Source: RBG-16-57-11 sp964503145 (GTDB lineage: Bacteria > Chloroflexota > Anaerolineae > Anaerolineales > UBA4823). From it: a stretch of DNA of 64,000 nt. Where the stretch lies: contig CAZCYV010000001.1 in the NCBI GenBank assembly GCA_964503145.1, forward strand, positions 186,001 to 250,000, given 5' to 3'. The stretch's first letter is position 1; each line of letters begins with the position of its first letter. A model generated the notes under the pieces. The model worked only from the letters and a program-made list of their open reading frames with translations. It searched no databases and was not told where the DNA came from. Shown here in pieces: positions 8,799 through 17,454 of the stretch. Both the position numbers and the translations under genes were made by a program.

Positions 8799-9821
8799 TC
8801 AGCCCAAAGTCACTCGTGGATCGATTGTGGCCTGAATCAGATCCAATATCAGATTCACGACCACGTAAAAAACAGTAACAATTAGCGTGACAGATACGAT
8901 CACCGGAAAATCCAGCGACAACACGGCATTCGTCAAATATTGTCCCAAACCGGGCCAGGAGAAGATCACCTCAACTAAGATCGAGCCGGTCAGGGCATAG
9001 ACGAACGAAAGCCCTACAACGTTTAGAGTAGGCATGATCGCATTTTTCAGCGCCAGCACAAACAAAATCGTGCGATTGGGTAATCCAGCCACGCGCGCAG
9101 TCAGGATATACCGTTCATTCAGCACCTCAATAATCGAGGCGCGGGTCATCCGGATAGACAGGCCCAGCCCAAACGCAGCCAGGGTTACCGATGGCAAGAT
9201 CAGGTGCAACAGCACATCTCGAAAGGCGATCCAATTGCCTGCGAGCAAGGTGTCGATGCTGTAGAAACCGGTGATCGGGGTCACGGGATAATTAATAGCA
9301 ATCTCGTTGGAGATACGCCCACTGATGGGCAAAATACCCAGCCTGGCGTAAAAGACCAATTGCAAGAGCAGACCTAGAAAGAAAGTGGGGATAGAAACAC
9401 AGGCTACCGCCAGGATGCGCGAGGCGTTATCCAGCGCGCCGCCCTTCTTTGCCCCTGAAAGCACACCCAGGGGAATGCCAATCAGTTCGCCAATCAGCAT
9501 CGACGCAATCACCAGCTCCAGAGTGGCGGGCAAATAGGTCTTCAACTCTGTCAAGATTGGCTGACGCGACTTGATCGACACACCCAGGTCGCCTCTGAGC
9601 AACGAAGTCAGGTAACGCCAGTATTGCACATGCAATGGCTTGTCCAGGCCCAGGGTGATCGTAGCCCGGGCAATCTGCTCCTGGGTGGGACGCGGCCCCA
9701 CCCAGGCCGCCGCCGGATCGGATGGCAAGACGCGAGCGATGAAAAAGGTGATCAGCGAAACGCTGAACAACACCACCACCGCCAGCACCAGTCGCCTGAG
9801 GACGTATTTCCAGCGTTGCAT
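8799..9821 (-). CDS. oppB: Peptide ABC transporter permease, OppB/DppB type
   Basis: A 340-residue permease with an N-terminal membrane helix followed by ITFFIARVLPSDPAAAW, the standard OppB/DppB opening, and a C-terminal transport domain with an EAA-type loop (TARVAGLPNRTILFVLALKN). Six helices are expected. No clear Shine-Dalgarno sequence precedes the ATG at 9819-9821; instead a perfect 14-bp hairpin lies between the binding-protein gene and this start, which may separate expression of the two. It forms the membrane channel with OppC. Confidence 0.9.
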   Translation of the reverse strand: MQRWKYVLRRLVLAVVVLFSVSLITFFIARVLPSDPAAAWVGPRPTQEQIARATITLGLDKPLHVQYWRYLTSLLRGDLGVSIKSRQPILTELKTYLPATLELVIASMLIGELIGIPLGVLSGAKKGGALDNASRILAVACVSIPTFFLGLLLQLVFYARLGILPISGRISNEIAINYPVTPITGFYSIDTLLAGNWIAFRDVLLHLILPSVTLAAFGLGLSIRMTRASIIEVLNERYILTARVAGLPNRTILFVLALKNAIMPTLNVVGLSFVYALTGSILVEVIFSWPGLGQYLTNAVLSLDFPVIVSVTLIVTVFYVVVNLILDLIQATIDPRVTLG

Positions 9822-9833
9822 GTGAACAATACA

Positions 9834-9867
9834 GGGAGTTGCTTGCTCAGATCAGCAAGCAACTCCC
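9834..9867 (-). other. Intercistronic hairpin between binding-protein gene and oppB
   Basis: GGGAGTTGCTTGCT pairs perfectly with AGCAAGCAACTCCC across the 6-base loop CAGATC (14 bp). It is in the 58-base gap between the substrate-binding protein stop and oppB. No T-run follows in the minus direction, so it is more like an mRNA-stabilising or partial-termination element that lets the binding protein be made in excess, as known for other ABC importer operons. Confidence 0.6.
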
Positions 9868-9879
9868 CAGGATTGATTT

Positions 9880-11547
9880 CTAGCGAGACAGACTATAAAC
9901 GAACACCACGTGAGGATAGGCGGGGTTATCGACAAATCCCTTGACGCTCTTTCGAGCGATGTGGATATTCGCCAGGTCATAGAAGAACAGCGAAACAGCC
10001 TCGTCCACCAGGATCTTTTGCGCCTGGATGAACTTCTGGGTGGCTTCTTCGCGGTTGCTGCCAGAGATCTCGTTGGCCTCGTCGATCAAAGCGTCGAATT
10101 CCGGATTCTTGTAATACGCCAGGTTGAAAAGCGTCTCGTCTTCGGAGTGGAACATCGAGCGCAAGAAGCTGTAAGGCGAGATCAGGTCGGGCCACCAGTA
10201 CATGACGAAGATATCCTGAGCCTTCTGCGGGTCCGATTTGCCCAGGTCCCATTGCGCTTCCCAGTTCAGCCCCTGGATTTCCAGCTCGATCCCCAGCTTA
10301 GCCAGCTCAGCCTTCCATAACTCCCCGACTTGCTGCTCGTCCTGGTCGCCCGTTGCATAAGTCATCAGCAACTTGAAGCCACCGTCTGGGTAACCAGCCT
10401 CAGCCAGCAACGTTTTGGCTTTTTCCAGATCATACTCGTATTGGGGGATGTCTTTCGAATGCCCCCACATCCCGTCAGGCACTGGTCCATAGGCTTGAGT
10501 GGCGCGCTCACCCATCACGCCTTGAATAAATTGATCGTAGGGGAAGCTGTAAGACAGCGCCTGGCGCACCAGTTTGTTATCCAAAGGCGGTTTCACCGTG
10601 TTCAGCAAGCCCACCAGATTCTGGAAGCTCGGATTGCTGTAAACCACCAGGTCGGGATTGTTCCTTAGCGCTGGCAGGTTATCCGGAGCGACCTGATATG
10701 TAAAATCGGCTTCGCCAGACTCGATCTTCTGCTGCAAAACGACCGGGTCTTCGATCAACTCAAAGACCACCTTTTCGAACTGATCCTCTTTCCAGCCGCC
10801 CCAATAGTCGGCAAACCGGCCCATCACCAGACGCGAACCGCGCTCGTAGCTCTCGATTGTATAGGGCCCCGTGCCGGCGCAGTGACCTTCGTTGAACCAA
10901 TCGGCGCCTTTTTCCTCATAGGCCTTTGGACTGAAAATCCAGGCGGCGTAATTCGCGGAAGCGATCAAATCCAGCGGTGCAGGATAAGAGAGCTTGAAGC
11001 GGACCATGTCGTCTTGCACCACCTCGATTTCTTGAACCGGATCCCAGATATAAGCTGCGCCTACCCCCAGTTCTTTGGTCTTTTCAATCGAGTATTTCAC
11101 GGCCTGGGCGTTGAATGGCTCGCCATCGTGGAACTTGACCCCCTGGCGCAGCTTGAAGGTCCATTCGGTCGTCTCGGGATTGGACTCCCAGCTCACCGCC
11201 AGCTTGGGAGACAGGATTTCGGCGCTCCCGGGCGGATTGTAGAAGGTCAGACCCTCATAACAATTCGCCATGACGACCAGATCATTGGAGTAGCTGGTCG
11301 CAGGGTTGAGATCCGGAAAGGTTGTAGGGTGGGCATAGACAAAGACCTTGGAGCGCGGGACTTCAGCAGAGGCCGGAGGTTCGGTAATGGCCGGAGCCGG
11401 CTCCTGGGTGACCGGCGGCGCTGCCGCCTCGGTTTGGAGCGGTTGAGCTGGCGCCTGAGTGGGCGCAACGGCTGGGGCGCAAGAGGCCAGCAGCGCCAGA
11501 ACTAGAAGCGCAGCTACCCCGCGAATGATGGAATCAGCAGCTTTCAT
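9880..11547 (-). CDS. Lipoprotein substrate-binding protein of peptide ABC transporter (SBP_bac_5)
   Basis: A 555-residue extracellular solute-binding protein. It has a lipoprotein signal peptide ending in LLVLALLASC, with Cys at about residue 23 as the lipid anchor, then a Pro/Ala/Thr-rich spacer and the SBP family 5 fold (for example LRQGVKFHDGEPFNAQAVKYSIE and NEGHCAGTGPYTIESYERG). The frame also has an earlier start at 11565, but the ATG at 11545-11547 follows AGGAGAAG at proper distance and gives a normal signal peptide. First gene of the operon; it captures the substrate for OppBCDF. The family binds peptides, nickel or other small solutes; the peptidase genes downstream favour peptides or amides. 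Confidence 0.9.
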   Translation of the reverse strand: MKAADSIIRGVAALLVLALLASCAPAVAPTQAPAQPLQTEAAAPPVTQEPAPAITEPPASAEVPRSKVFVYAHPTTFPDLNPATSYSNDLVVMANCYEGLTFYNPPGSAEILSPKLAVSWESNPETTEWTFKLRQGVKFHDGEPFNAQAVKYSIEKTKELGVGAAYIWDPVQEIEVVQDDMVRFKLSYPAPLDLIASANYAAWIFSPKAYEEKGADWFNEGHCAGTGPYTIESYERGSRLVMGRFADYWGGWKEDQFEKVVFELIEDPVVLQQKIESGEADFTYQVAPDNLPALRNNPDLVVYSNPSFQNLVGLLNTVKPPLDNKLVRQALSYSFPYDQFIQGVMGERATQAYGPVPDGMWGHSKDIPQYEYDLEKAKTLLAEAGYPDGGFKLLMTYATGDQDEQQVGELWKAELAKLGIELEIQGLNWEAQWDLGKSDPQKAQDIFVMYWWPDLISPYSFLRSMFHSEDETLFNLAYYKNPEFDALIDEANEISGSNREEATQKFIQAQKILVDEAVSLFFYDLANIHIARKSVKGFVDNPAYPHVVFVYSLSR

Positions 11548-11603
11548 CTCGACTTCTCCTCTCATTGTTATTCATTTCAAAGAACCTGCGGTGTATTCCG
11601 CAT

Positions 11604-11609
11604 ATTATA
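11604..11609 (-). promoter_or_regulatory. Probable -10 of the peptide-transport operon
   Basis: A perfect TATAAT in the minus direction, 57 bases before the binding-protein start. No convincing -35 at 17 bases. A small inverted repeat, TGCGG-(6)-CCGCA (plus strand 11587-11602), would lie at the transcription start and could be an operator. A separate plus-strand -10 (TATAAT, 11639-11644) faces ychF, so the region is a divergent promoter. Confidence 0.42.
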
Positions 11610-11638
11610 CTGGAATTATCCCTTTCGGAAGGCAGGGG

Positions 11639-11644
11639 TATAAT
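11639..11644 (+). promoter_or_regulatory. Probable -10 for ychF
   Basis: TATAAT on the plus strand 53 bases before the GTG start of ychF. The -35 position has only a weak match (TTATCC with 17-base spacing). It stands in the divergent region shared with the peptide-transport operon. Confidence 0.4.
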
Positions 11645-11697
11645 TCTAAAGGCAAATCACGAGGCTTGTTAAGAATCTCACTCTCAGGAGGTGAGCC

Positions 11698-12798
11698 GTG
11701 TCGCTAGGGATTGGGATCGTTGGCCTGCCGAACGTTGGCAAGAGCACGGTCTTTAATGCGCTCACCGGCGCGCAGAACGCCGCCGTCGCGAATTACCCCT
11801 TTTGCACCATTCAACCCAATCGCGCCATCGTACCGCTCCCCGACCCACGTCTGGATCACCTGGCGAAACTGGTGCATGCGCCCGAGGTCATCCATGCCAC
11901 CATCGAGTTCGTCGATATCGCTGGCCTGGTGCAGGGCGCCAGCAAAGGGGAGGGGCTGGGCAATCAGTTTCTGGCTCATATCCGCGACAATGCCGCCATC
12001 CTTCACGTCGTGCGCTGCTTCGACGATCCTAATGTGGTGCATATCCGCGCTCAGCCCGACCCCCGTGCAGATATCGAGATTATCAATTTAGAGTTGGCCC
12101 TGGCCGACTTGCAACAACTGGAACGCAAGATCGAGCGGTTGAGCAGCGCAGTCAAGGGCGACCGCAAGCTCTTGCCGGTGTTGGAAACCTGCCATCGCCT
12201 GCAGGATCACCTGGCTCGCGGCCTGCCCGCCTCGCGTTTTGCGGATCCCGACGATGAGATTTTCAGCGAATTGAACCGCGAGATGCGCTTCCTGACCGCC
12301 AAGCCGATGATCTACGTCGCAAATGTCGATGAGACCTGCCTTACTGAGAGCAACCCTTATCTGGAAGAGACCCGCGCCGTCGCCGCAGAACAGGGCATCG
12401 AGGTCATCGTATTGTGCGCCCAACTGGAGCAAGAGTTGCAGGATATGGATCCTGAGGAGCGTAAAGAGTACCTGGCGCTGGCAGGGGTCGAGGCCAGTGG
12501 GCTGGATCAGGTGATTCGCAAATGCTTCGAACTACTCAATCTGATCAGCTTTTTCACCTTCAACCAGAAAGAAGCCCGCGCCTGGAATGTGCCGCGCGGC
12601 ACGACTGCCCCCCAGGCTGCCGGCGTCATCCACACCGACTTTGAGCGCGGCTTCATCCGCGCGGAAGTCATCCCTTATGACGTGTTCGTCAAACACGGTA
12701 GCAGCCATGCAGTCAAAACGGCCGGGCTGCTGCGCATCGAGGGTAAGGAATACGTCGTTCAGGACGGCGATATCATTTATTTTCGCTTTAACGTGTGA
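11698..12798 (+). CDS. ychF: YchF/OLA1-type P-loop NTPase
   Basis: A 366-residue protein of the YchF (OLA1) family, translation-associated P-loop ATPases that bind ribosomes. The P-loop GLPNVGKST is at about residues 9-17, and the nucleotide-specificity motif reads NVDE instead of NKxD, the change that makes YchF prefer ATP. DIAGLVQGASKGEGLGNQFL is the switch II region with the family's non-Gln residue. The C-terminal TGS-like domain is complete (TAPQAAGVIHTDFERGFIRA). The start is GTG, preceded by a strong AGGAGGTGA. The stop lies inside the 3' end of the convergent kimA-like gene (22-base overlap). Confidence 0.95.
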   Translation: MSLGIGIVGLPNVGKSTVFNALTGAQNAAVANYPFCTIQPNRAIVPLPDPRLDHLAKLVHAPEVIHATIEFVDIAGLVQGASKGEGLGNQFLAHIRDNAAILHVVRCFDDPNVVHIRAQPDPRADIEIINLELALADLQQLERKIERLSSAVKGDRKLLPVLETCHRLQDHLARGLPASRFADPDDEIFSELNREMRFLTAKPMIYVANVDETCLTESNPYLEETRAVAAEQGIEVIVLCAQLEQELQDMDPEERKEYLALAGVEASGLDQVIRKCFELLNLISFFTFNQKEARAWNVPRGTTAPQAAGVIHTDFERGFIRAEVIPYDVFVKHGSSHAVKTAGLLRIEGKEYVVQDGDIIYFRFNV

Positions 12799-14783
12799 TT
12801 TTCCCGGCCGACCTGATAAGGCACTTCGACAATCACGATCCCCGGCCGCATCATCAGCGCGCGGCGAAGCCATTCCGCAGTATTGGCGTGCAAAATTCCG
12901 TTTAGCGGACTAGGCGAGACGAATCGCGGCACCACGACGGTGATCAATTCACCCGGCTGGCGAGCTTTGTCGATCTTGTCAATGTATTCCAAGAGCGGCT
13001 CCACCAGCAAACGGTATGGCGAATCCAGGATCACCAGGCGCGTCCCGGCGCCCCATAAATCCCACTTCCGGCGCACCTTCTCGGCGTCCACCGGATCAAT
13101 GGAAACGTGAACCGCGGTGACATCATCCGAGATGGATCGGGCGTAATTGAGGGCGTTGAGCGAACCGCGGTGCACAGATGAAATCGGCAGGATCACCCGG
13201 TGGCGCTGGATCGTCCGCGGACTGCCAAAATTCTCAAGGGTCAGTTCCTGCGCCAGATGTCGATAATGACGGTTAATGGAGATCAACACAAACACCAGCA
13301 ATGGGATGACCACCAACACAATCCAGGCGCCATCGCTGAATTTCGTCACTGCAAAAACCATCATCACGATCGCGGTGCAAACCGCGCCAAAACCGTTGAT
13401 CACCATCTTCAGCCGCCAACGCGGATCACGGACGATAGTGGAGCCGGCTTCGATCCGTTCTTCTCCTTGATGCAAGTGGCCAGATTTCCACCAACGGCGC
13501 GCCATGCCAAGTTGAGATAGCGTGAAAGATAGGAACACACCAATTGCATATAAGGGGATCAAGGCAGTGACACTGGCCTGGAAAGCGAAAATCAGCAGGC
13601 TGGCCAACACCGCCAACGAGACGATGCCATATGAATAGACCAGCCGGCTGCCGCGAAAGGCGAGCTGACGGGGCAAGAAGCCATCTTTCCCTACCATGGC
13701 ACCCAAACGGGGAAATCCAGAGAAAGCTGTGTTGGCAGCCATGATCAAGATAACGGTTGTGGCGCCAATGGTTAACAGATACAAGATATTCCTGCTACCA
13801 AATACCGTACGTGTCAGCTGCGAGATAACCGTTTCAGATTCGGAGGGTACTGCGCCGATCTGACCACTCAAGAAGGTGATCCCTAAGAAAAGCGTCGCCA
13901 GGATGCACGCCATCCAGATCAAAGTGATACCCGCATTGCGGCTGCGCGGCTCGCGGAAAGCAGTGATGCCGTTCGAGATCGCCTCCACACCGGTCAGGGC
14001 AGTAGTGCCGCTGGAAAAAGCATGCAGGATCAAAAACAACGTCACCGGTTGTAGCGTGTGAAGCATTTCCAACTCGGGTGGATCGATCACCGTGCCTAAA
14101 CTGCCGGTAAAGTAACGCAGCATACCAACGCCAACGGTCATCGCCATCATAACCAGAAAGAAATAGGTGGGGATAGCAAACGCGGTACCCGCTTCTTTGA
14201 CGCCGCGCAAGTTAATCACCATGATAAACATGACCATCAAGATCGCAATCCATACCCGATAAGGATAAAGAACTGAAAAAGCCGAGACCAACTGGGCGAC
14301 CCCGGAGGAAATCGATACGGCTACGGTCAGGACATAATCGGTGAGCAGGGCTGAACTGGCGATCTGAGCGGGTAACACCCCCAGGTTGTCTCGGGCGACA
14401 ATGTATGCGCCTCCGCCATCCGGATAAGTATGGATCGTTTGTTCATAAGATATTGTGACGATCGCCAACAGGAGCACAATCGCAACAGAGATCGGAAAGG
14501 CATATCCAAAAGCCATTGGCCCCGCTGCAGCCAGAATCACCAGGATTTCCTGAGTCGCATAAGCCGTCGAGGATAAGGCGTCAGAAGCGAAGACCGCCAG
14601 CCCGACTAGCTTACCAATCGTCTGTTCCTCAGCATCTGCGGTCGATAAGGGCTTACCAAATAGCCAGGTGCGCCAGGAGCGCGGCGGCTGATATTCTGAT
14701 CCCCGATAGAGTACACCGGTTTCCAGGGGGTACTCACTGGTCAGCGCCGAAGAATGTCGATCAGTTGAAGGCTTCTCGCTCAT
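12777..14783 (-). CDS. kimA: KimA-like APC-family potassium transporter
   Basis: A 668-residue APC-superfamily transporter that closely follows the layout of Bacillus subtilis KimA: an N-terminal KLVGLAVFASDALSSTAYAT, then SYEQTIHTYPDGGGAYIV, SALTGVEAISN and about 12 membrane helices up to residue 490, then a cytoplasmic USP-like domain (AVHVSIDPVDAEKVRRKWD and ILHANTAEWL). KimA is a high-affinity potassium importer driven by protons and controlled by c-di-AMP; the same role is likely here by similarity. It could also be a divergent amino acid permease of the same superfamily. Its own promoter is inside the end of the upstream aminotransferase gene. Overlaps the ychF 3' end by 22 bases. Confidence 0.8.
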   Translation of the reverse strand: MSEKPSTDRHSSALTSEYPLETGVLYRGSEYQPPRSWRTWLFGKPLSTADAEEQTIGKLVGLAVFASDALSSTAYATQEILVILAAAGPMAFGYAFPISVAIVLLLAIVTISYEQTIHTYPDGGGAYIVARDNLGVLPAQIASSALLTDYVLTVAVSISSGVAQLVSAFSVLYPYRVWIAILMVMFIMVINLRGVKEAGTAFAIPTYFFLVMMAMTVGVGMLRYFTGSLGTVIDPPELEMLHTLQPVTLFLILHAFSSGTTALTGVEAISNGITAFREPRSRNAGITLIWMACILATLFLGITFLSGQIGAVPSESETVISQLTRTVFGSRNILYLLTIGATTVILIMAANTAFSGFPRLGAMVGKDGFLPRQLAFRGSRLVYSYGIVSLAVLASLLIFAFQASVTALIPLYAIGVFLSFTLSQLGMARRWWKSGHLHQGEERIEAGSTIVRDPRWRLKMVINGFGAVCTAIVMMVFAVTKFSDGAWIVLVVIPLLVFVLISINRHYRHLAQELTLENFGSPRTIQRHRVILPISSVHRGSLNALNYARSISDDVTAVHVSIDPVDAEKVRRKWDLWGAGTRLVILDSPYRLLVEPLLEYIDKIDKARQPGELITVVVPRFVSPSPLNGILHANTAEWLRRALMMRPGIVIVEVPYQVGRENHTLKRK

Positions 14784-14850
14784 TTGTTACTCAAGTCTTG
14801 GGGAACTTCTCATTGATGCACAAATTGCATTGCCCCAAAAGCGAATTACA

Positions 14851-14879
14851 ATTATAGCACCATCTTTGATCCTGGTCAG
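14851..14879 (-). promoter_or_regulatory. Extended -10 promoter of kimA-like gene
   Basis: In the minus direction, CTGACC (-35) is 17 bases from TATAAT, which carries the extended element TGC directly before it (TGCTATAAT). The -10 box is at 14851-14856. The promoter overlaps the last codons of the aminotransferase gene. The leader of about 60 bases can form nested hairpins: outer TTGGGG/CCCCAA (14798-14803 with 14833-14838) and inner ATGCA/TGCAT (14816-14830). Confidence 0.55.
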
Positions 14880-15730
14880 ATCGGCTCAGTCAGCTTTTCG
14901 ATGGCGCTCGAAAAAGCGTCCATCAACGCGCGGGTGACCGGGCCAGGACAAACTGGCCCAACCACGATTTGATCCACCTGGCATACCGGCAAGACACCGC
15001 GGCTAGAGCTGGTGATAAAGGCCTCGCCGAAGCGGGACAGGTCCGCATAGCGCGGGGCATCCAGGCGCACGGGTTGCCCGATTTGTCGGGCGCAGTCGAG
15101 CACCAATCCCCGGGTCACTCCGGAGAGCACGCCCTCTTCTGCAGTCCACACGACTCCATCGATGACGGCAAAGAAATTGCTGCTCAGCCCCTCCAGCAGC
15201 CTGCCCTGAGCGTCGAGCATGATCGCCTCGTTCACATCCGGCGGTAAGGAACGGCGCAACGGAGCGGCGCGCTCGATGAAGCGAGTGAGCTTGGCTTTGG
15301 GAAGCTGACGTTGCAGGTCGCAGGTAATTACCCGCACCCCCTGCTGATAGGCTTCGGGAGGTGGAACCGCCAGCGGCTCCAGGGTGATATAGAGGTCGCC
15401 CGGAGCATGTTCCAGGTCCAGGGTGAGGCGAATGCGCCAATCCTGGCCCTGAGGCCGATTCATCAAGAGGCGTCTCAGGGCTAGGCGCAAGCTGCTTTCA
15501 TCGAGCTTCACAAAGCGCCCCGCCAGTTGTGAAGTTTCTTCCAGACGGCGGACATGATCTCGGAAGCGCAGCGCCCTGTTGCCGTGGTATGTGCGTAGGG
15601 TGGTATAGGCGCCGCCCGGCAGGCAGGCCGAAACCTCGTCCAGACTCTGTGCCTCTGTGGGCAGGACGACCGGTTCTAAATCCGCCCCGGCAGATCCAGA
15701 ACTTAATTTCCATGTACTAAGGGTTGTCAT
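14876..15730 (-). CDS. Class IV aminotransferase / aminodeoxychorismate lyase-like PLP enzyme
   Basis: A 284-residue PLP-dependent fold-type IV enzyme. The likely PLP lysine lies in LPKAKLTRF, followed by the family pattern NEAIMLDAQGRLLEGLSSNFF, where the Glu is the conserved one near the pyridine nitrogen, then LSGVTRGLVLDCA and EAFITSSSRGVLPV that bind the PLP phosphate. Length matches 4-amino-4-deoxychorismate lyase, D-amino acid and branched-chain aminotransferases; the sequence alone does not separate them. The ATG at 15728-15730 is used (a TTG directly before it is the only alternative). It follows the cation-efflux gene by 34 bases, so it may be in the same transcript. Confidence 0.78.
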   Translation of the reverse strand: MTTLSTWKLSSGSAGADLEPVVLPTEAQSLDEVSACLPGGAYTTLRTYHGNRALRFRDHVRRLEETSQLAGRFVKLDESSLRLALRRLLMNRPQGQDWRIRLTLDLEHAPGDLYITLEPLAVPPPEAYQQGVRVITCDLQRQLPKAKLTRFIERAAPLRRSLPPDVNEAIMLDAQGRLLEGLSSNFFAVIDGVVWTAEEGVLSGVTRGLVLDCARQIGQPVRLDAPRYADLSRFGEAFITSSSRGVLPVCQVDQIVVGPVCPGPVTRALMDAFSSAIEKLTEPI

Positions 15731-15764
15731 CAAAGATGAGAGACCTGCTCCGATAAAGAAGGCT

Positions 15765-16811
15765 TCAGCGTTTCTGCTCTTCCAGCTCGATCACCTGCGG
15801 CGGGTCGAAAGCCTGATCCTCGCAGGATTCGAGCTTGCTAACCGGATGATAATGCACATACACCCGACGCACCAGATCCAGGTGCTCGTAAATCAAATTT
15901 TCCACCTGGGTGGCGATGCAATCACCCGCTGCCACGCTCTGGTTTCCTTCGATGCCAATGGTTAGATTGACCACCAGATACGGACCAAAGCGATGTGCAT
16001 GAACTTCCTCAATACTGAGCACGTCTGGCAAAGTTGACAGTAAGGCGTTAATTTGCCGCGCCAGCGCCTGGCTGGGGACGGCATCCATCAACTCCGCCGA
16101 AGACTGGCGCAAGATTTCGACGCCCGTGCGCAGGATCAGCAACGCCACCAGCGCGCCGACCATCGGATCAGCCCACGGATAACCCCGCTGGCCGAAGAAA
16201 ATGCCCAGTGCAGCCGCCGAAGCGGATAGGATGTCATTGCGATGGTCGTAAGCCAGCGCCATCACCGCCGGGTTGTTCGTCTCTCGGCCCAAAACACGCG
16301 TGTACCAGAACATCCCAACCTTCAGCAACACAGTAAAAAGAGCAACCCACAAAGCCAGCGACGATGCGCCTTGCGATTTGATTTCCCCGGTAAACAATTC
16401 AAAAACATCGTTCACCGCATCCCAGAAAACGGCAATCGCAGTGGTAAGGATGAACGCCCCAACGACCAGCGAGGCAATGCTCTCGAGCTGATTGTGTCCA
16501 TATGGATGGGTCTCATCGGCGGGTTTACGCGATAGGCGCATGAACACCCATACGACAATATAGTAAGCGACATCTGAAGTTGAGTTGACGCCTTCGGCAA
16601 GCAACGCTGGGCTATGCCCCAGGATCCCCACTGTGGTCTTGATCAGCGCCAGGAAGATGTTGGCTGCCAATCCCAGGTTAACTGCCAACAGGCTTTTATG
16701 AGTGCGCCTTTTGAAGGAAGCTAACTGAGCATAATCCCTCTGCAGGTCGACCCTTTGCTCCGGAGTCATCGGTATCGGGTTACGTGTTTTTGGAGCGCCA
16801 TTATTTCGCAT
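15765..16811 (-). CDS. Cation diffusion facilitator (CDF) metal transporter
   Basis: A 348-residue CDF transporter with about six membrane helices and a C-terminal cytoplasmic metallochaperone-like domain (EVHAHRFGPYLVVNLTIGIEG). Metal-site motifs are N76-x3-D80 in helix II (GHSPALLAEGVNSTSDV) and D-x3-D in helix V (AYDHRNDILS). This Asn/Asp combination is unlike the His-containing site of zinc-type CDFs and fits manganese- or iron-type members better, but this is inference. A charged His-bearing loop is between helices IV and V. No Shine-Dalgarno is visible at this start; an internal ATG at residue 15 is an alternative. Confidence 0.88.
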   Translation of the reverse strand: MRNNGAPKTRNPIPMTPEQRVDLQRDYAQLASFKRRTHKSLLAVNLGLAANIFLALIKTTVGILGHSPALLAEGVNSTSDVAYYIVVWVFMRLSRKPADETHPYGHNQLESIASLVVGAFILTTAIAVFWDAVNDVFELFTGEIKSQGASSLALWVALFTVLLKVGMFWYTRVLGRETNNPAVMALAYDHRNDILSASAAALGIFFGQRGYPWADPMVGALVALLILRTGVEILRQSSAELMDAVPSQALARQINALLSTLPDVLSIEEVHAHRFGPYLVVNLTIGIEGNQSVAAGDCIATQVENLIYEHLDLVRRVYVHYHPVSKLESCEDQAFDPPQVIELEEQKR

Positions 16812-16826
16812 AAAGCTAAAATTCGA

Positions 16827-16863
16827 GTGGCGTTACGGGCGGGTTAGCCGCCCGCAACGCCAC
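16827..16863 (-). terminator. Hairpin, probable terminator of the DUF4332 gene
   Basis: GTGGCGTTACGGGCGG pairs with CCGCCCGCAACGCCAC (16 bp with one mismatch) around the loop GTTAG. Reading in the minus direction it is followed by an AT-rich AATTTTAG stretch. It lies between the DUF4332 gene and the cation-efflux gene and could end the former. Confidence 0.5.
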
Positions 16864-16976
16864 AAATGAGATCTTGTTCAACGCAGGATCGAAGTTTAGA
16901 GGGCCAGAGATCTACGCGCCACAAACCGGCGAAACGCTTCGAGCTCCCCGAACTCCATTCTGCAGCGCCTTTCGGA

Positions 16977-17381
16977 TCAGTAGGTCACGATTCGTGGAAG
17001 TTCTTTGGCCTGTTCTACCCAGCTCTGCACCTGCGATAGCACCGGCATCCGGCGAACCAGCTTCTTCTCGGCATTTGCAGCGGCCATCTTCTCCAGCAGG
17101 TTTTCCGGTTTTCGCTGCGCCAGCTCTGGCACAGTATCCACCCCGGCCTCTTCGAGCAGGTCAGCATATTCCGAGCCGACGCCGCGAATGCGGAACAGAT
17201 CCACATGATTGACCCATTCCAGGATCAAGCTGTCGCTGATCCCGGACTTCTCCGCAATTTCCTTGCGCCCTTTCGGCGTGGCGCCCTTTTCCAGCAGCGC
17301 CTCGGCGCTGCCAATGCCAATTTCCTTCAGTTTGGCAGCATAAATCGGACCGATGCCTTCGATATCGACCAATTTCGTCAT
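16977..17381 (-). CDS. DUF4332 helix-hairpin-helix protein
   Basis: A 134-residue soluble protein of the DUF4332 type, two tandem helix-hairpin-helix repeats. The first has VDIEGIGPIYAAKLKEIGI, the second IRGVGSEYADLLEEAGVDT; both show the GIG/GVG turn found in non-specific DNA-binding HhH motifs. A role in DNA or nucleic acid binding is likely but not shown. AGGAGG stands seven bases before the ATG. It is a single gene with its own hairpin downstream. Its neighbours do not suggest a pathway. Confidence 0.8.
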   Translation of the reverse strand: MTKLVDIEGIGPIYAAKLKEIGIGSAEALLEKGATPKGRKEIAEKSGISDSLILEWVNHVDLFRIRGVGSEYADLLEEAGVDTVPELAQRKPENLLEKMAAANAEKKLVRRMPVLSQVQSWVEQAKELPRIVTY

Positions 17382-17454
17382 TTCTCGCCTCCTGGATTTG
17401 ATAGAAACTGAGTGGTGATAGGTGCTTCAATCAGGATTATACCAGTGTCTTATG

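Noticed and set aside
10882..11505. Plus-strand open frame of 207 codons
   Set aside because: It is antisense to the substrate-binding protein gene, with no family pattern or ribosome site.
14784..14850. c-di-AMP (ydaO) riboswitch upstream of kimA
   Set aside because: The leader of about 60 bases is much too short and lacks the conserved core.
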